A stretch of 64,000 nt of DNA from CAYQEC01 sp964569015 (GCA_964569015.1 CAZMSN010000003.1:31323-95322), one strand, 5' to 3'. Positions 54,058 through 63,080 are shown, counted from the stretch's first letter. The notes: a model not told the origin generated them from the letters alone. Made by a program: numbers and translations.

Positions 54058-54082
54058 GGCCGCCGGAGGCATCGGATACAGT
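54054..54082 (+). promoter_or_regulatory. Promoter of the pheST leader
   Basis: TTGAGG at 54054-54059 and TACAGT at 54077-54082 with a 17-nt spacer. The leader-peptide ATG at 54090 starts 7 nt after the -10 box, so the mRNA is probably leaderless. Confidence 0.6.
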
Positions 54083-54089
54083 GAGCGCC

Positions 54090-54158
54090 ATGCAACGGAC
54101 GCGATTCTCGTTCGCCTTCTTCCGCCGGGCGGCGGCCCGGGCAGGAGGCTGCGACTAG
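54090..54158 (+). CDS. pheL: Phe-rich leader peptide of pheST
   Basis: 22 codons plus TAG. The peptide begins MQRTRFSFAFFRR, with four Phe codons (all TTC) within six residues. A Phe-rich leader peptide upstream of pheST (pheM) controls attenuation in E. coli; the sequences are unrelated but the logic is the same. No Shine-Dalgarno is visible, and the ATG is 7 nt from the -10 box. Competing hairpins follow 26 nt after the stop. Confidence 0.65.
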   Translation: MQRTRFSFAFFRRAAARAGGCD

Positions 54159-54182
54159 CGGGAAACCGCAGGAGCGATTCTC

Positions 54183-54228
54183 AGCCCGAGGCCGAACCGG
54201 TCTCGGGCTTCTCAATGGTCGGCCCGAG
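54183..54228 (+). promoter_or_regulatory. Attenuator-like competing hairpins before pheS
   Basis: Segment 1 (54183-54193) pairs with segment 2 (54199-54209) as an 11-bp stem with one G-U pair and loop GAACC. Segment 3, GCCCGAG at 54222-54228, repeats part of segment 1 and can pair with CTCGGGC (54202-54208) of segment 2 instead. The two stems exclude each other. Neither has a long U-tract, so control could act by termination or on pheS translation. Confidence 0.5.
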
Positions 54229-54263
54229 TTCTCACCAGACCGATACCAGGAGCAAGATGCCCC

Positions 54264-55328
54264 ATGACTAACCTGACCGGCCGCATGGATGATAAGGAGA
54301 GACTCGAGGAACTCCGTCGCGACGTGCCGGAGAAGGTTGCCGCCACGGACGCTCTCGAGGAGCTGGCCGACCTCGAAGCGGCGGCCGTTGGCAAGCAATC
54401 GGTGGTAGCCGCGGCGCGCCGCAGTCTGGGCAGCATCGATCCCGAGAAACGCCGTGAGTACGGGCGCTTCATCAACGAGGTGGCTTCAGAGATCTCTGCC
54501 GCGATCGACACCCGGCGGGCGTCCCTCGAAGCGGCCGCCGAGGCGGCCCAGCTCGAACAGGATCGAGTCGACGTGACGCTGCCGGGGAGGCGTCCCCGAC
54601 GCGGCTCGCACCATCTCGTGCAGGAGGTCATGGACGAGATCGTCGACATCTTCATCTCGCTGGGCTACACCGTGGCCACGGGACCCGAAGCAGAGACGGA
54701 GTATTACAACTTCACGGCGCTCAACTTCCCGCACGCCCACCCGACCCGGCTCGACACCGACACCTTCTACCTCGACTACGGAGACGTTCCGGAGGGTGTG
54801 CTGCTACGGACGCACACATCCCCGATGCAGGCGCGGTACATGGAGCAGAACGATCCTCCGGTGTATGTGGTAGTGCCGGGCCGATGCTGCCGGCGAGATC
54901 AGACGGATCCGACGCACACGCCGGTGTTCCATCAGGTGGAGGGCCTGGCCGTCGACGAGAACATCACTTTCGGCGATCTCAAGGGCACGCTTGCTCACTT
55001 CGCAAGGGAGTTCTTCGGTCCCGACACGAAGGTGAAGTTCCTTCCGCACTTCTTTCCGTTCACCGAGCCTTCCGCCGAGATGCACGCCTCGTGCTTCGCC
55101 TGTGCCGGCAGGGGGTGCCGCATCTGCTCGCACACAGGCTGGATCGAGATGCTCGGCTGCGGCATGGTCCACCCCGCTGTCTTCGAGCACGTCGGCTACG
55201 ACCCCGAGGCAGTGACGGGCTTCGCCTTCGGGATGGGAGCAGACCGGTTTGCCATGGTGCGCCACGGCATCACGGATCTCCGCCATTTCTGGGAGAACGA
55301 TCTTCGAGTACTGGGGCAGTTCCGATGA
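54264..55328 (+). CDS. pheS: Phenylalanyl-tRNA synthetase alpha subunit
   Basis: 354 residues from ATG 54264. An N-terminal coiled coil of about 85 residues precedes the class II core: GSHHLVQEVMDEIVDIF, FYLDYGDVPEGVLLRTHTSP (motif 1 to 2 region), HQVEGLAVDENITFGDLKG, FFPFTEPSAEMHASCF and motif 3 GFAFGMGADRFAMVRHGI. A Cys-rich segment (CFACAGRGCRICSHTGW) replaces the usual CFVCxGxGC region. AGGAG is 11 nt upstream. It overlaps pheT by 4 nt. Confidence 0.95.
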   Translation: MTNLTGRMDDKERLEELRRDVPEKVAATDALEELADLEAAAVGKQSVVAAARRSLGSIDPEKRREYGRFINEVASEISAAIDTRRASLEAAAEAAQLEQDRVDVTLPGRRPRRGSHHLVQEVMDEIVDIFISLGYTVATGPEAETEYYNFTALNFPHAHPTRLDTDTFYLDYGDVPEGVLLRTHTSPMQARYMEQNDPPVYVVVPGRCCRRDQTDPTHTPVFHQVEGLAVDENITFGDLKGTLAHFAREFFGPDTKVKFLPHFFPFTEPSAEMHASCFACAGRGCRICSHTGWIEMLGCGMVHPAVFEHVGYDPEAVTGFAFGMGADRFAMVRHGITDLRHFWENDLRVLGQFR

Positions 55329-57718
55329 AGCTGACATTGAGCTGGCTCCGAGATTTTGTGTCGCTGCCGACTGACGATCCCCAGGAGGTGGCGGACGCGT
55401 TCGAATCGCTCGGCTTCGAGGTCGATGAGATGTGGCCCGTGGGGGCGGAGTTCTCGGGTGTCGTGATCGGGAAGGTACTGGAGGTGACGGCTCACCCGAA
55501 CGCCGACAAGGTCCGGGTGTGCCAGGTCGACGTCGGGGACGAGGTCGCCGAGATCGTTTGCGGGGCGTGGAACTTTGAGGCCGGCGCCATCGTTCCGGTG
55601 GCGTTGCCGGGTGCGATGTTGGGTGAATTCGAGATCGGGCGCCGCGCGATCCGCGGAGTGACGTCGCACGGCATGATCTGCTCCGAGCAGGAGCTTTCCT
55701 TGGGAGAAGACGCCTCCGGGATCATGGTGCTCAACGACGACTACCCGGGAGCGGCAGAGCGCATCGGCCAAGACCTCGGCTCGATCCTGCCGTTTCCCGA
55801 TACCGTCTACGACGTGGCCGTCAACCCCAATCGGCCCGATTGCATGTCGGTTGTCGGGTTGGCACGTGAGCTCGCGGCGCATTTCGATGCACCGCTGCAC
55901 GCGCCGGTCCCCGCGTTGGTGGAAAGCGAGCCCGGTGTGGCGGTGACGGTGCGAATCGACGACGCCGAAGCCTGCACACGCTTCGTGGGCCGTCAGGTGC
56001 GCAACATCACCGTGGGCCCGTCGCCGCACTGGATGAGGCTCCGTCTCCAGGCGGCCGGGGTGCGAGCCATCTCGAATGTGGTGGACGCCTCCAACTACGC
56101 GATGCTCGAAGTGGGACACCCCACCCACGCTTTCGATCTCGACCGGCTCGGGGACACGATCGTTGTGCGGCGTGCCGCGGAAGGTGAGCGGGTCGTCACC
56201 CTCGACGATGTGGACAGAGAGTTGCAGACCCAAGACATCGTCGTGTGCGACGCCGAGCGGCCGGTGGCCATCGGCGGCGTCATGGGAGGCGCCGACACGG
56301 AGGTACACGACGGAACGACAGCGGTACTCATCGAAGCGGCGTACTGGCATCCGGCGAGCGTTCTGTTGACGTCGAAGCGTTTCGGGCTCCGTTCGGAAGC
56401 CTCGGCGCGCTTCGAGCGGGGAATGGATCCGAATTTCTGCGATGTCGCCGCCGACCGCGTCGCCGAGATCCTCGCGGAGATCGCCGGGGGAACGGTGGCC
56501 GGCCAGGTGGACGTCTACCCGACGAAAGTGGAGCCTCTTGAGGTGGATCTGCCCCTCAGCGAGATTCCGCGCGTGCTCGGGACCGAGGTGGCGCCGGACG
56601 CCGTCGCCGGAATGCTGGGCCGTCTCGGCTTCGGGGTGAGCGGGAGCGACCCGTTGCAGGTAGTCGTCCCCACTCGGCGTCCCGACGTGAGCCGTCCGGT
56701 GGACCTCGTTGAAGAGGTGGCAAGGCTCCACGGTTTCGACAACATCCCGGACCGAGTCGCCACCGGCTCCGGCGGCGGCCTTTCTCGCAAGGAAGCCGTC
56801 ATGCGGCAACTCCGCGAGGTGATGGTGGGCGCCGGCTATCACGAGGCCATGACGTTCTCGTTCATGGGCGGGGACGACCTCGATGCGCTTCAGCTTCCGC
56901 GAGAAGACCCACGGCGGAGCGCGGTGACGGTGCTGAACCCGCTTCGAGAGGAAGAGGGCATCTTGCGAACCACGATGCTCTCAGGCCTGCTGCGGGCAGC
57001 GGCACTCAACGTGGACCGGCATCTTGCGGATGTCTCGCTCTTCGAGGTGGGGAAAGTCTTCTTCCCGGGGAACAGCGAGATCCCAGATCAGCCGGAGCGC
57101 CTGGCATTTGTGACAGTCGGCCGCCGTGACGGCGATTGGCAGAGCACCGGCCGCCTGGTGGATGTGCGCGATGCGTCCGGGCTGTGGGACCTCATCGCCC
57201 ATGAGTTGCGCGTCCCGGAGTCCGCCCTCGCGCCGGCTTCGGCGATGCCGTTCCATCCAGGGAGGGCCGCCGCCGTGCTGGTGAACGACAGAGAGATCGG
57301 CATGCTGGGAGAGATCCACCCGAGGGTCGCTGAGGCGGTGGGGCTGAAGAGCCCGGTGATCGCCGGGGAGATCGATCTGGCGCGGTTGCTCGTCGACCAG
57401 GATCTGTGGGTGTTCGATCGACCGAGTTTGTATCCGCCCGTCGTCTTCGATCTGGCGTTCGAGCTGGATGACGAGGTGCCTGCTCGTGCTGTTCTCGCCG
57501 CCATCGACACCGCCGGCGAACGCCTCATCGAGCGCGGCGACATCTTCGACGTCTTCACGGGCGGACCCATCGCCGAGGGCCGCAAGAGCATCGCGGTGCG
57601 TCTGGTTCTGCGAGATCCGGATCGCACGCTCAGCGACGGCGACGTGGCGCCCATCCGGCGTCGCATCGTGGCTGCGGTCGAGGCGCAAACGGGCGGCGAG
57701 CTGCGAGGAGAGGCGTGA
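55325..57718 (+). CDS. pheT: Phenylalanyl-tRNA synthetase beta subunit
   Basis: 797 residues from ATG 55325. Domains in order: an N-terminal B1 part (MKLTLSWLRDFVSLP), an EMAP-like tRNA-binding domain at about 40-150 (VTAHPNADKVRVCQVDVGD), the B3/B4 editing domain, a B5 domain near 400-470, the inactive synthetase-like core (REVMVGAGYHEAMTFSFMGG) and a C-terminal FDX-ACB anticodon-binding domain (FDRPSLYPPVVFDLAFELDD). It forms the alpha2beta2 enzyme with PheS. The stop overlaps argF (TGATG). Confidence 0.95.
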   Translation: MKLTLSWLRDFVSLPTDDPQEVADAFESLGFEVDEMWPVGAEFSGVVIGKVLEVTAHPNADKVRVCQVDVGDEVAEIVCGAWNFEAGAIVPVALPGAMLGEFEIGRRAIRGVTSHGMICSEQELSLGEDASGIMVLNDDYPGAAERIGQDLGSILPFPDTVYDVAVNPNRPDCMSVVGLARELAAHFDAPLHAPVPALVESEPGVAVTVRIDDAEACTRFVGRQVRNITVGPSPHWMRLRLQAAGVRAISNVVDASNYAMLEVGHPTHAFDLDRLGDTIVVRRAAEGERVVTLDDVDRELQTQDIVVCDAERPVAIGGVMGGADTEVHDGTTAVLIEAAYWHPASVLLTSKRFGLRSEASARFERGMDPNFCDVAADRVAEILAEIAGGTVAGQVDVYPTKVEPLEVDLPLSEIPRVLGTEVAPDAVAGMLGRLGFGVSGSDPLQVVVPTRRPDVSRPVDLVEEVARLHGFDNIPDRVATGSGGGLSRKEAVMRQLREVMVGAGYHEAMTFSFMGGDDLDALQLPREDPRRSAVTVLNPLREEEGILRTTMLSGLLRAAALNVDRHLADVSLFEVGKVFFPGNSEIPDQPERLAFVTVGRRDGDWQSTGRLVDVRDASGLWDLIAHELRVPESALAPASAMPFHPGRAAAVLVNDREIGMLGEIHPRVAEAVGLKSPVIAGEIDLARLLVDQDLWVFDRPSLYPPVVFDLAFELDDEVPARAVLAAIDTAGERLIERGDIFDVFTGGPIAEGRKSIAVRLVLRDPDRTLSDGDVAPIRRRIVAAVEAQTGGELRGEA

Positions 57719-58632
57719 TGGCCGACTATCTGGAGGCAACGGACCTGGGGGACGACGGTCTTCGGGAGGTGCTGCGCTTGGCGGCCGATTCGAAGCGTAA
57801 CCCGGGAGCCTATGCCGGCCGTCTGAGCGGCCGCAAGGTTGGCCTCTTCTTTGAGAAGCCGTCCACCCGAACCAGGGTCTCGTGCGAGGCGGCGACGGTG
57901 GATCTCGGCGCCCACCCCGTCGTGCTCACGGCTGACGAGGTCGGCCTCGGCAAGCGGGAGGCGGTGGAGGACGTGGGTCGCGTGCTCGACCGCTACCTCG
58001 ACGTGCTCGCCTTCCGGGTATTCGATCACCGTCATCTCGAGACCATCGCGGAGTATGCCGACGCTCCGGTGATCAACCTCCTCTCAGATCGTGCTCATCC
58101 CTGCCAGGCGGCCGCCGACTTGCAAACCATCGCCGAACACCGGCCCCTGGCGGGTGCCGCGGTGACGTACGTCGGAGACGGCAACAACGTCTGCCACTCG
58201 TTGATGCTGGCCGGGGCGTTGGTCGGCATGCACATTCGAGTGGCGAGCCCCGCCGGCTTCGAGCCGGCGGTCGACGTCACGGCACGGGCCACCGCCCTGG
58301 CGGAAGCGTCAGGGGGAAGCGTGCGGATCACCAACGATCCGGCAGAGGCGGTCGATGGCGCGGACGTCGTGTACACCGATGTGTGGACCTCGATGGGGCA
58401 GGAGGAGGAGGCGGTGGCCCGGCAGGCGAGGTTCGCTCCCTTTCAGGTCGACCTCGGGCTCTTCGAACGAGCCGCCGACGATGCCATCTTCCTGCACTGC
58501 CTCCCGGCTCATCGGGGCGAGGAGGTGACGGCGGAGGTGCTCGAGCACGATCGCTCGCGGGTATTCGACCAGGCCGAGAACCGCATGCACTCGTTCGGAG
58601 CCTTGCTCCTGTACCTGACCGGGACCGGATGA
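57718..58632 (+). CDS. argF: Ornithine carbamoyltransferase
   Basis: 304 residues from ATG 57718 (GTG 57715 is also possible). Carbamoyl-phosphate site FFEKPSTRTRVSCEAATVDL, ornithine-side HPCQAAADLQTI, SMG loop in VWTSMGQEEEAVARQ and the catalytic Cys in LHCLPAHRGEEV. It makes citrulline. In many actinomycetes a full arginine cluster follows pheST; here only argF is present, directly coupled to pheT, followed by a DNA glycosylase. Confidence 0.94.
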   Translation: MADYLEATDLGDDGLREVLRLAADSKRNPGAYAGRLSGRKVGLFFEKPSTRTRVSCEAATVDLGAHPVVLTADEVGLGKREAVEDVGRVLDRYLDVLAFRVFDHRHLETIAEYADAPVINLLSDRAHPCQAAADLQTIAEHRPLAGAAVTYVGDGNNVCHSLMLAGALVGMHIRVASPAGFEPAVDVTARATALAEASGGSVRITNDPAEAVDGADVVYTDVWTSMGQEEEAVARQARFAPFQVDLGLFERAADDAIFLHCLPAHRGEEVTAEVLEHDRSRVFDQAENRMHSFGALLLYLTGTG

Positions 58633-59213
58633 CCCGGACGCGGCCAGCCGCGACCTTCGACGAGTTGCTGGATGGTGACGCAATCGAGATTGCCGCCGGG
58701 CTCCTCGGTTGGCGGCTGCGCACCGCTCTTGGCGACGAGACGGCGGAGGTCCTGATCACCGAGACGGAGGCATATGGCGGTGCGGACGATCCGGCGAGCC
58801 ACGCCCATCGCGGGAAATCGGCGCGCAACGCGGCCATGTTCGGGCCGGCCGGCACCCTGTACGTCTACCGCTCTTACGGGATCCACTGGTGCATGAACGT
58901 GGTGGCGGGTCCCGAGGGCACCGGGAGCGCCGTTCTGGTGCGGGCCGGGGTCCCGACACTCGGGAGGGCCGTGATGGAACGGCGCCGGGGGCGCCGCGAC
59001 CACCTCAGCGACGGGCCGGGCAAAGTGTGTCAGGCGCTCGGGGTGAGCGGCGACCAGAACGGGACGTCGCTGCGGGACGGGCCCGTGCAACTGTTGCCGG
59101 GGACGGTTCCTGAAGGACGCACGGTGGCCACGACCCGACGGATCGGCATCACGAAAGCGGCTGATCGGCCGTGGCGCTTCGTGATGGTGAGCGGCGGCGC
59201 GGTCAGGGATTGA
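58629..59213 (+). CDS. mpg: 3-methyladenine DNA glycosylase (AAG/Mpg family)
   Basis: 194 residues from ATG 58629, overlapping argF (ATGA). Family motifs: VLITETEAYGGADDPASHAH with the catalytic Glu, RNAAMFGPAGTLYVYRSYGI for DNA intercalation, CMNVVAGPEGTGSAVLVRA and DGPGKVCQALGV. It removes alkylated purines in base excision repair. Its 3' end overlaps the convergent penicillin-binding protein gene by 11 nt. Confidence 0.93.
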   Translation: MTRTRPAATFDELLDGDAIEIAAGLLGWRLRTALGDETAEVLITETEAYGGADDPASHAHRGKSARNAAMFGPAGTLYVYRSYGIHWCMNVVAGPEGTGSAVLVRAGVPTLGRAVMERRRGRRDHLSDGPGKVCQALGVSGDQNGTSLRDGPVQLLPGTVPEGRTVATTRRIGITKAADRPWRFVMVSGGAVRD

Positions 59214-61590
59214 CCCAGATCGTCACCGCCTGATCGTTGGCGGCGCCGGCTGCCGGGTCCTGCTTCCACACCATCCCCGATCGCCTACGTGCATCGTCGG
59301 GATCCGACTCGGCCTCGACCACGACGGTTGGGTTGGTGATGGATGCTTCGGCCAGGCACAGCTCAGCGTCGGCAAGGGGTAGCCCGAGAACCGCCGGCAC
59401 TGTCGTGCCGGGCTCAGGACCGGCCACCGTCAACCGCACCGAGCTGCCGGAAACGGCGTCTGCGCCGGGTGGAGGATCCTGGCCGAAGATGGTGCCCTGA
59501 GCCAGAGGCTCGCCGTCGGCCCACTCGATGGTGCTGCCCTGGCCGGTGATGGCGAGTAGCTCGAGGGCTTCGACGAGGTCGAGTCCGATGAGGTCAGGAG
59601 TGACCTGTGTGTCGAGCTGGGAGAGATCTGCGGGATTGTGCACCGGGCAGATCACGGTCGGGGCGAGGTCGGCGGGAACCTGGATGCGCTGTACGTACTC
59701 GCGGGGGCACAGCGGGCCGGCCAGGAAGCCAGTCGTCAGGTCGACCTCGACGGTGACGAGGTCAGCGGTGTCGGCTGTGGCGAGCTCTCCGTAGGGGACC
59801 CCCGCGAGCGCAGCTGCGGCAAAACCGGCCCAGATCTGGGCGGGCCAGGTGCCTCCGGTTATCGTGTAGGGGGTAGCCGGGTACTCGAGAGGGATCTGGG
59901 CATCGGGGAAACCGACCCAGACGGCGGCCACCATCTCGCCGGTATATCCAACAAACCAGGCATCGTGGTGCTGCTGAGACGTGCCGGTCTTGCCGGCGGT
60001 GGGTCGCCCGATGCGAGCTTGCTGGCCGGTGCCACGACGCACGACCTCTGTGAGAGCCGCGGTGACCTCGCGGGCGACGGAGCGGTCGAATGCCTGGGTC
60101 ACGACGGGGACCGCCTCGTAGATGTTGACGCCGGCGGAATCCTCGATGGAGGTGACGAGAATCGGGTCGACGTGAACCCCGTCGGCGGCGAAGGTGCCGT
60201 AGGCGGAGGCCATCTCCATCACCGAGACCTCTTCGGTTCCCAAGGCCACGGAGTGGACGGGGCTCAGCTCGGAGCGGATCCCGGCGGCGGCGGCGGCCTC
60301 AGTGACGCTGGAGGGGCCGATGCGGTCGATGAGGCGGGCGTAGACGACATTGACGGAGAAGACGGTTGCCTCGAGCAGGGTGAGATCGGGGAAGACCGAG
60401 TCGTTGTAGTTGTCCACTACCCACGGGCCGGAGGGCGTCTCGATGGTCACGCTCTGCCCGGCAGCCATGACCTCATCGAGGCCGATGCCCTGTTCGGCGG
60501 CGGCAGCGAGCACGAACGGCTTGAACGCCGACCCGGGTTGTCGCTTGCCTTGGGTTGCGAGATTGAACTGCGCGGACGGCGCGGCAGGATCGTAGAAGTC
60601 GCGACCGCCGACCATGGCGAGAACGTGACCGGTTCGGGGATCGATGGCCACCAGGGCCGCCGACGGACCGTCGCCGGGCACGATGTCATCCACCGCGGCC
60701 TCGGCGATGGCCTGGAGGCCGGGGTCGAGCGTGGTGTGGATCTCGAGTCCCTCGCGGAAGAGGAGGTCGTAGCGTTCCTCCTGGGTGGCGGCGAGGCGTG
60801 TGTCGGCGAGGAGCAGGCGCTTGACCTCCTCGACGAAGTAGGGGTATCGCACGTCGGAGGCGCTGTCAGCAGGCGCGAGGACAAGAGGTTCGGTGAGGGC
60901 GGCGTCGAAATCGTCGGAGGTGGCCCAGCCGAGCTCGACCAGCTTGGCGAGCACGACGTCACGCCGTTCGAGGGCGGCTTCGGGATCGTGAAACGGATCG
61001 GTACTGCCCGGGCGCCGAATCAACCCAGCCAGCAACGCCGCCTCGGCGAGGGTGAGATCGGCCAGTGACTTGTCGAAATAGGTGCGGGCCGCGGTGCCGA
61101 TGCCATATGCCCCGTGGCCGAAGTAGACGGTGTTGACGTAGCGTTCGAAGATTGTCTCCTTGGGGAGGCCTTCCTCGAGGCGGAGCGCCAGCACGGCCTC
61201 CTCCAGCTTCCGATCGACCGTGACCTCGGTGGTGAGCAGCACGTTCTTGAGGTACTGCTGGGTGATGGTGGAGCCGCCCTCCACCACGTCGCCGGCCTCG
61301 ACGTTCTCGACAAGGGCTCGGATCACGGCCCGGAGGTCGACGCCGCCGTGCTCCCAGAACCGCTCGTCCTCGATGGCGACCACCGCATCCACGACATAGC
61401 CGGGGATGTCTTCGTAGGCCACGAGGGTGCGATTCTCGCCGGCATGCCATTGCGCCAGCACCGACCCGTCGGAAGCGTACACAGTCGATGTCAACGCCCC
61501 TTCGCCCATCCCGGGATCGGGGAGGGGCTCCACGGAACAGGCGGTCGCCACCAGCGCAGCGACGACCCCGAGCATCAGCCAGCGTCGCAT
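59203..61590 (-). CDS. Class A penicillin-binding protein with two PASTA domains
   Basis: 795 residues. The N-terminus (MRRWLMLGVVAALVATACS) could be a signal anchor or a weak lipobox. The GT51 transglycosylase domain has AIEDERFWEHGGVDLRAVIR and EGGSTITQQYLKNVLL. The transpeptidase domain has SxxK in PGSAFKPFVLAAA near residue 355, SxN in FSVNVVYARL and KTGT in AGKTGTSQQHHDAWFVGYTG near 533. Two C-terminal PASTA-like repeats follow (TPDLIGLDLVEALELLA and VPAVLGLPLADAELCLAEAS). It builds and cross-links peptidoglycan outside the membrane. The start at 61590 has GAGG upstream; the longer frame to 61716 runs into tyrS. Confidence 0.92.
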   Translation of the reverse strand: MRRWLMLGVVAALVATACSVEPLPDPGMGEGALTSTVYASDGSVLAQWHAGENRTLVAYEDIPGYVVDAVVAIEDERFWEHGGVDLRAVIRALVENVEAGDVVEGGSTITQQYLKNVLLTTEVTVDRKLEEAVLALRLEEGLPKETIFERYVNTVYFGHGAYGIGTAARTYFDKSLADLTLAEAALLAGLIRRPGSTDPFHDPEAALERRDVVLAKLVELGWATSDDFDAALTEPLVLAPADSASDVRYPYFVEEVKRLLLADTRLAATQEERYDLLFREGLEIHTTLDPGLQAIAEAAVDDIVPGDGPSAALVAIDPRTGHVLAMVGGRDFYDPAAPSAQFNLATQGKRQPGSAFKPFVLAAAAEQGIGLDEVMAAGQSVTIETPSGPWVVDNYNDSVFPDLTLLEATVFSVNVVYARLIDRIGPSSVTEAAAAAGIRSELSPVHSVALGTEEVSVMEMASAYGTFAADGVHVDPILVTSIEDSAGVNIYEAVPVVTQAFDRSVAREVTAALTEVVRRGTGQQARIGRPTAGKTGTSQQHHDAWFVGYTGEMVAAVWVGFPDAQIPLEYPATPYTITGGTWPAQIWAGFAAAALAGVPYGELATADTADLVTVEVDLTTGFLAGPLCPREYVQRIQVPADLAPTVICPVHNPADLSQLDTQVTPDLIGLDLVEALELLAITGQGSTIEWADGEPLAQGTIFGQDPPPGADAVSGSSVRLTVAGPEPGTTVPAVLGLPLADAELCLAEASITNPTVVVEAESDPDDARRRSGMVWKQDPAAGAANDQAVTIWVNP

Positions 61591-61685
61591 CGGTACCTCA
61601 GAGGCAACGCTACTGCACCGATGCCCGAACCAAGGCGCGCACCACGCGCAGACCTCGGCATGAGGCCTGATAACCTCCCGGTCGA

Positions 61686-62885
61686 ATGCAGAAACCACCG
61701 GCTGAGCAATACGCAATCCTCACCGACGGGGTCGACACCGTCCTCCCTGAGGGTGAGCTCCTGGAACGTCTGGAGAAAGACAGGCCGCTGCGGGTGAAGC
61801 TGGGGGTCGATCCGACGGCTCCGGACGTGACGCTTGGCTGGGCGGTGGTATTCCGCCGGCTCCGTAGATTTCAGGAGCTCGGGCATATCGCGGTGCTGAT
61901 CATCGGCGACTTCACGGCTCGGGTGGGCGATCCGTCCGGTGTGGGGGTGACACGGCGCAGGCTCGACGCCGAGGAGGTGGGCGGCTACGTGTCCGGAGTC
62001 CTGGAGACGGCCAAGGCCCTCCTGCTACCCGAGCCTCTGGAGATTCGCTGGAACTCGGAGTGGCTCGGCGCGATGGACATGCACGACGTGCTCGACCTGA
62101 CGGGGCGGTTCACGGTGTCGCGCATCATGGATCGCGACGACTTCTCGAAACGCTGGGCTGCGCACGAGCCGATCTCGATGATCGAGTTCATGTATCCCCT
62201 GTTGCAGGCGATGGATTCGGTGGCGGTGGAAGCCGACGTCGAACTCGGCGGGAGCGACCAGCTCTTCAACCTCTTGGTCGGGCGTGATTTGCAGGAGCGT
62301 ATGGGCCAGTGTCCTCAGACCGTGATGACGGTGCCGCTCCTGGTGGGCACCGACGGCTGCAAGAAGATGTCTCAATCGATCGGCAACTACATCTCGGTGA
62401 GGGACGAGCCTGCCGACATGTTCGGGAAGACGATGAGCATTCCCGACGAGGTGATGGGGGACTGGTTCCTGCTGGCGGCAGGAAGGAGCGAGGCCGAAGT
62501 CGCGGAGATCAGCTCCGGCCTGCGGGACGGCTCACTCCATGCGGGTGAGACGAAGCGTCGCCTCGGTCGCGAGATCGTGGCGCGGTATTGGGGCCCGGAG
62601 GCAGCGGTGGAGGCCGAAGGGGCATTCGATCGGCTCTTCCGCCATCACGAGGTACCCGATGAGATCCCCGAGCATGCGCTGCCGGAGGCGGATCCCGTGT
62701 GGATCCCGGGACTACTGAACGACGCCGGCCTAGTGAGATCGAACAGTGAGGGCAGGCGCATGATCAGCCAAGGCGCAGTCAAGCTGGACGGGGTCAGGGT
62801 CGAGGATGAGGAGGCACCGCGCGACGCATTGCGTGGCGGGGTGCTCCAGGTGGGCAAGCGCCGGTTTGTGAAGCTGGTTCCCTGA
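61686..62885 (+). CDS. tyrS: Tyrosyl-tRNA synthetase with altered HIGH motif
   Basis: 399 residues from ATG 61686. The class I core shows VKLGVDPTAPDVTLGWAVVF, where the usual HLGH signature reads TLGW. The next segment RRLRRFQELGHIAVLIIGDF is normal, as are GGSDQLFNLLVGRDLQ for tyrosine binding and the KMSKS-like GCKKMSQSIGNYIS. A C-terminal S4 RNA-binding domain ends the protein (SEGRRMISQGAVKLDGVRVE). It resembles the TyrZ-like type of bacterial TyrRS. A TAACCT at 61671-61676 may be its -10 box. The PBP gene is divergent. Confidence 0.92.
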   Translation: MQKPPAEQYAILTDGVDTVLPEGELLERLEKDRPLRVKLGVDPTAPDVTLGWAVVFRRLRRFQELGHIAVLIIGDFTARVGDPSGVGVTRRRLDAEEVGGYVSGVLETAKALLLPEPLEIRWNSEWLGAMDMHDVLDLTGRFTVSRIMDRDDFSKRWAAHEPISMIEFMYPLLQAMDSVAVEADVELGGSDQLFNLLVGRDLQERMGQCPQTVMTVPLLVGTDGCKKMSQSIGNYISVRDEPADMFGKTMSIPDEVMGDWFLLAAGRSEAEVAEISSGLRDGSLHAGETKRRLGREIVARYWGPEAAVEAEGAFDRLFRHHEVPDEIPEHALPEADPVWIPGLLNDAGLVRSNSEGRRMISQGAVKLDGVRVEDEEAPRDALRGGVLQVGKRRFVKLVP

Positions 62886-62903
62886 GACGGCAGGAGGCGA
62901 GGC

Positions 62904-63080
62904 ATGGATCGGATCCGTGATCTGGTTGCGTCGATTCTCGTCGTCATCGCGGTGATCATCGTCGTTCTGTTCGTGCTGCGGCAGGTCGTCGGGTTTCTGC
63001 GTTTCGTGCTCGCGACGGTCATGCTGGTGGTGATCGTCGTTGGCGCGCTGACGCTGGCCGGCCGTCTCCGTAGGAGGTGA
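62904..63080 (+). CDS. Small two-helix membrane protein
   Basis: 58 residues, MDRIRDLVASILVVIAVIIV at the start, with two hydrophobic segments (about residues 8-26 and 31-52) separated by a short basic loop, and a basic tail ending GRLRRR. GGAGG lies about 6 nt before ATG 62904. It follows tyrS by 18 nt and is closed by a strong terminator, so it is probably the last gene of that transcript. The family is not recognised. Confidence 0.65.
   Translation: MDRIRDLVASILVVIAVIIVVLFVLRQVVGFLRFVLATVMLVVIVVGALTLAGRLRRR

Noticed and set aside
59638..61068. Plus-strand open frame of 476 codons inside the PBP gene
   Set aside because: Gly/Asp/Val-rich antisense shadow; the minus strand encodes a complete class A PBP.
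61591..61716. N-terminal extension of the PBP to 61716
   Set aside because: Overlaps the start of tyrS on the other strand and adds a Cys/Trp-rich segment before a normal signal-anchor start with its own ribosome-binding site.
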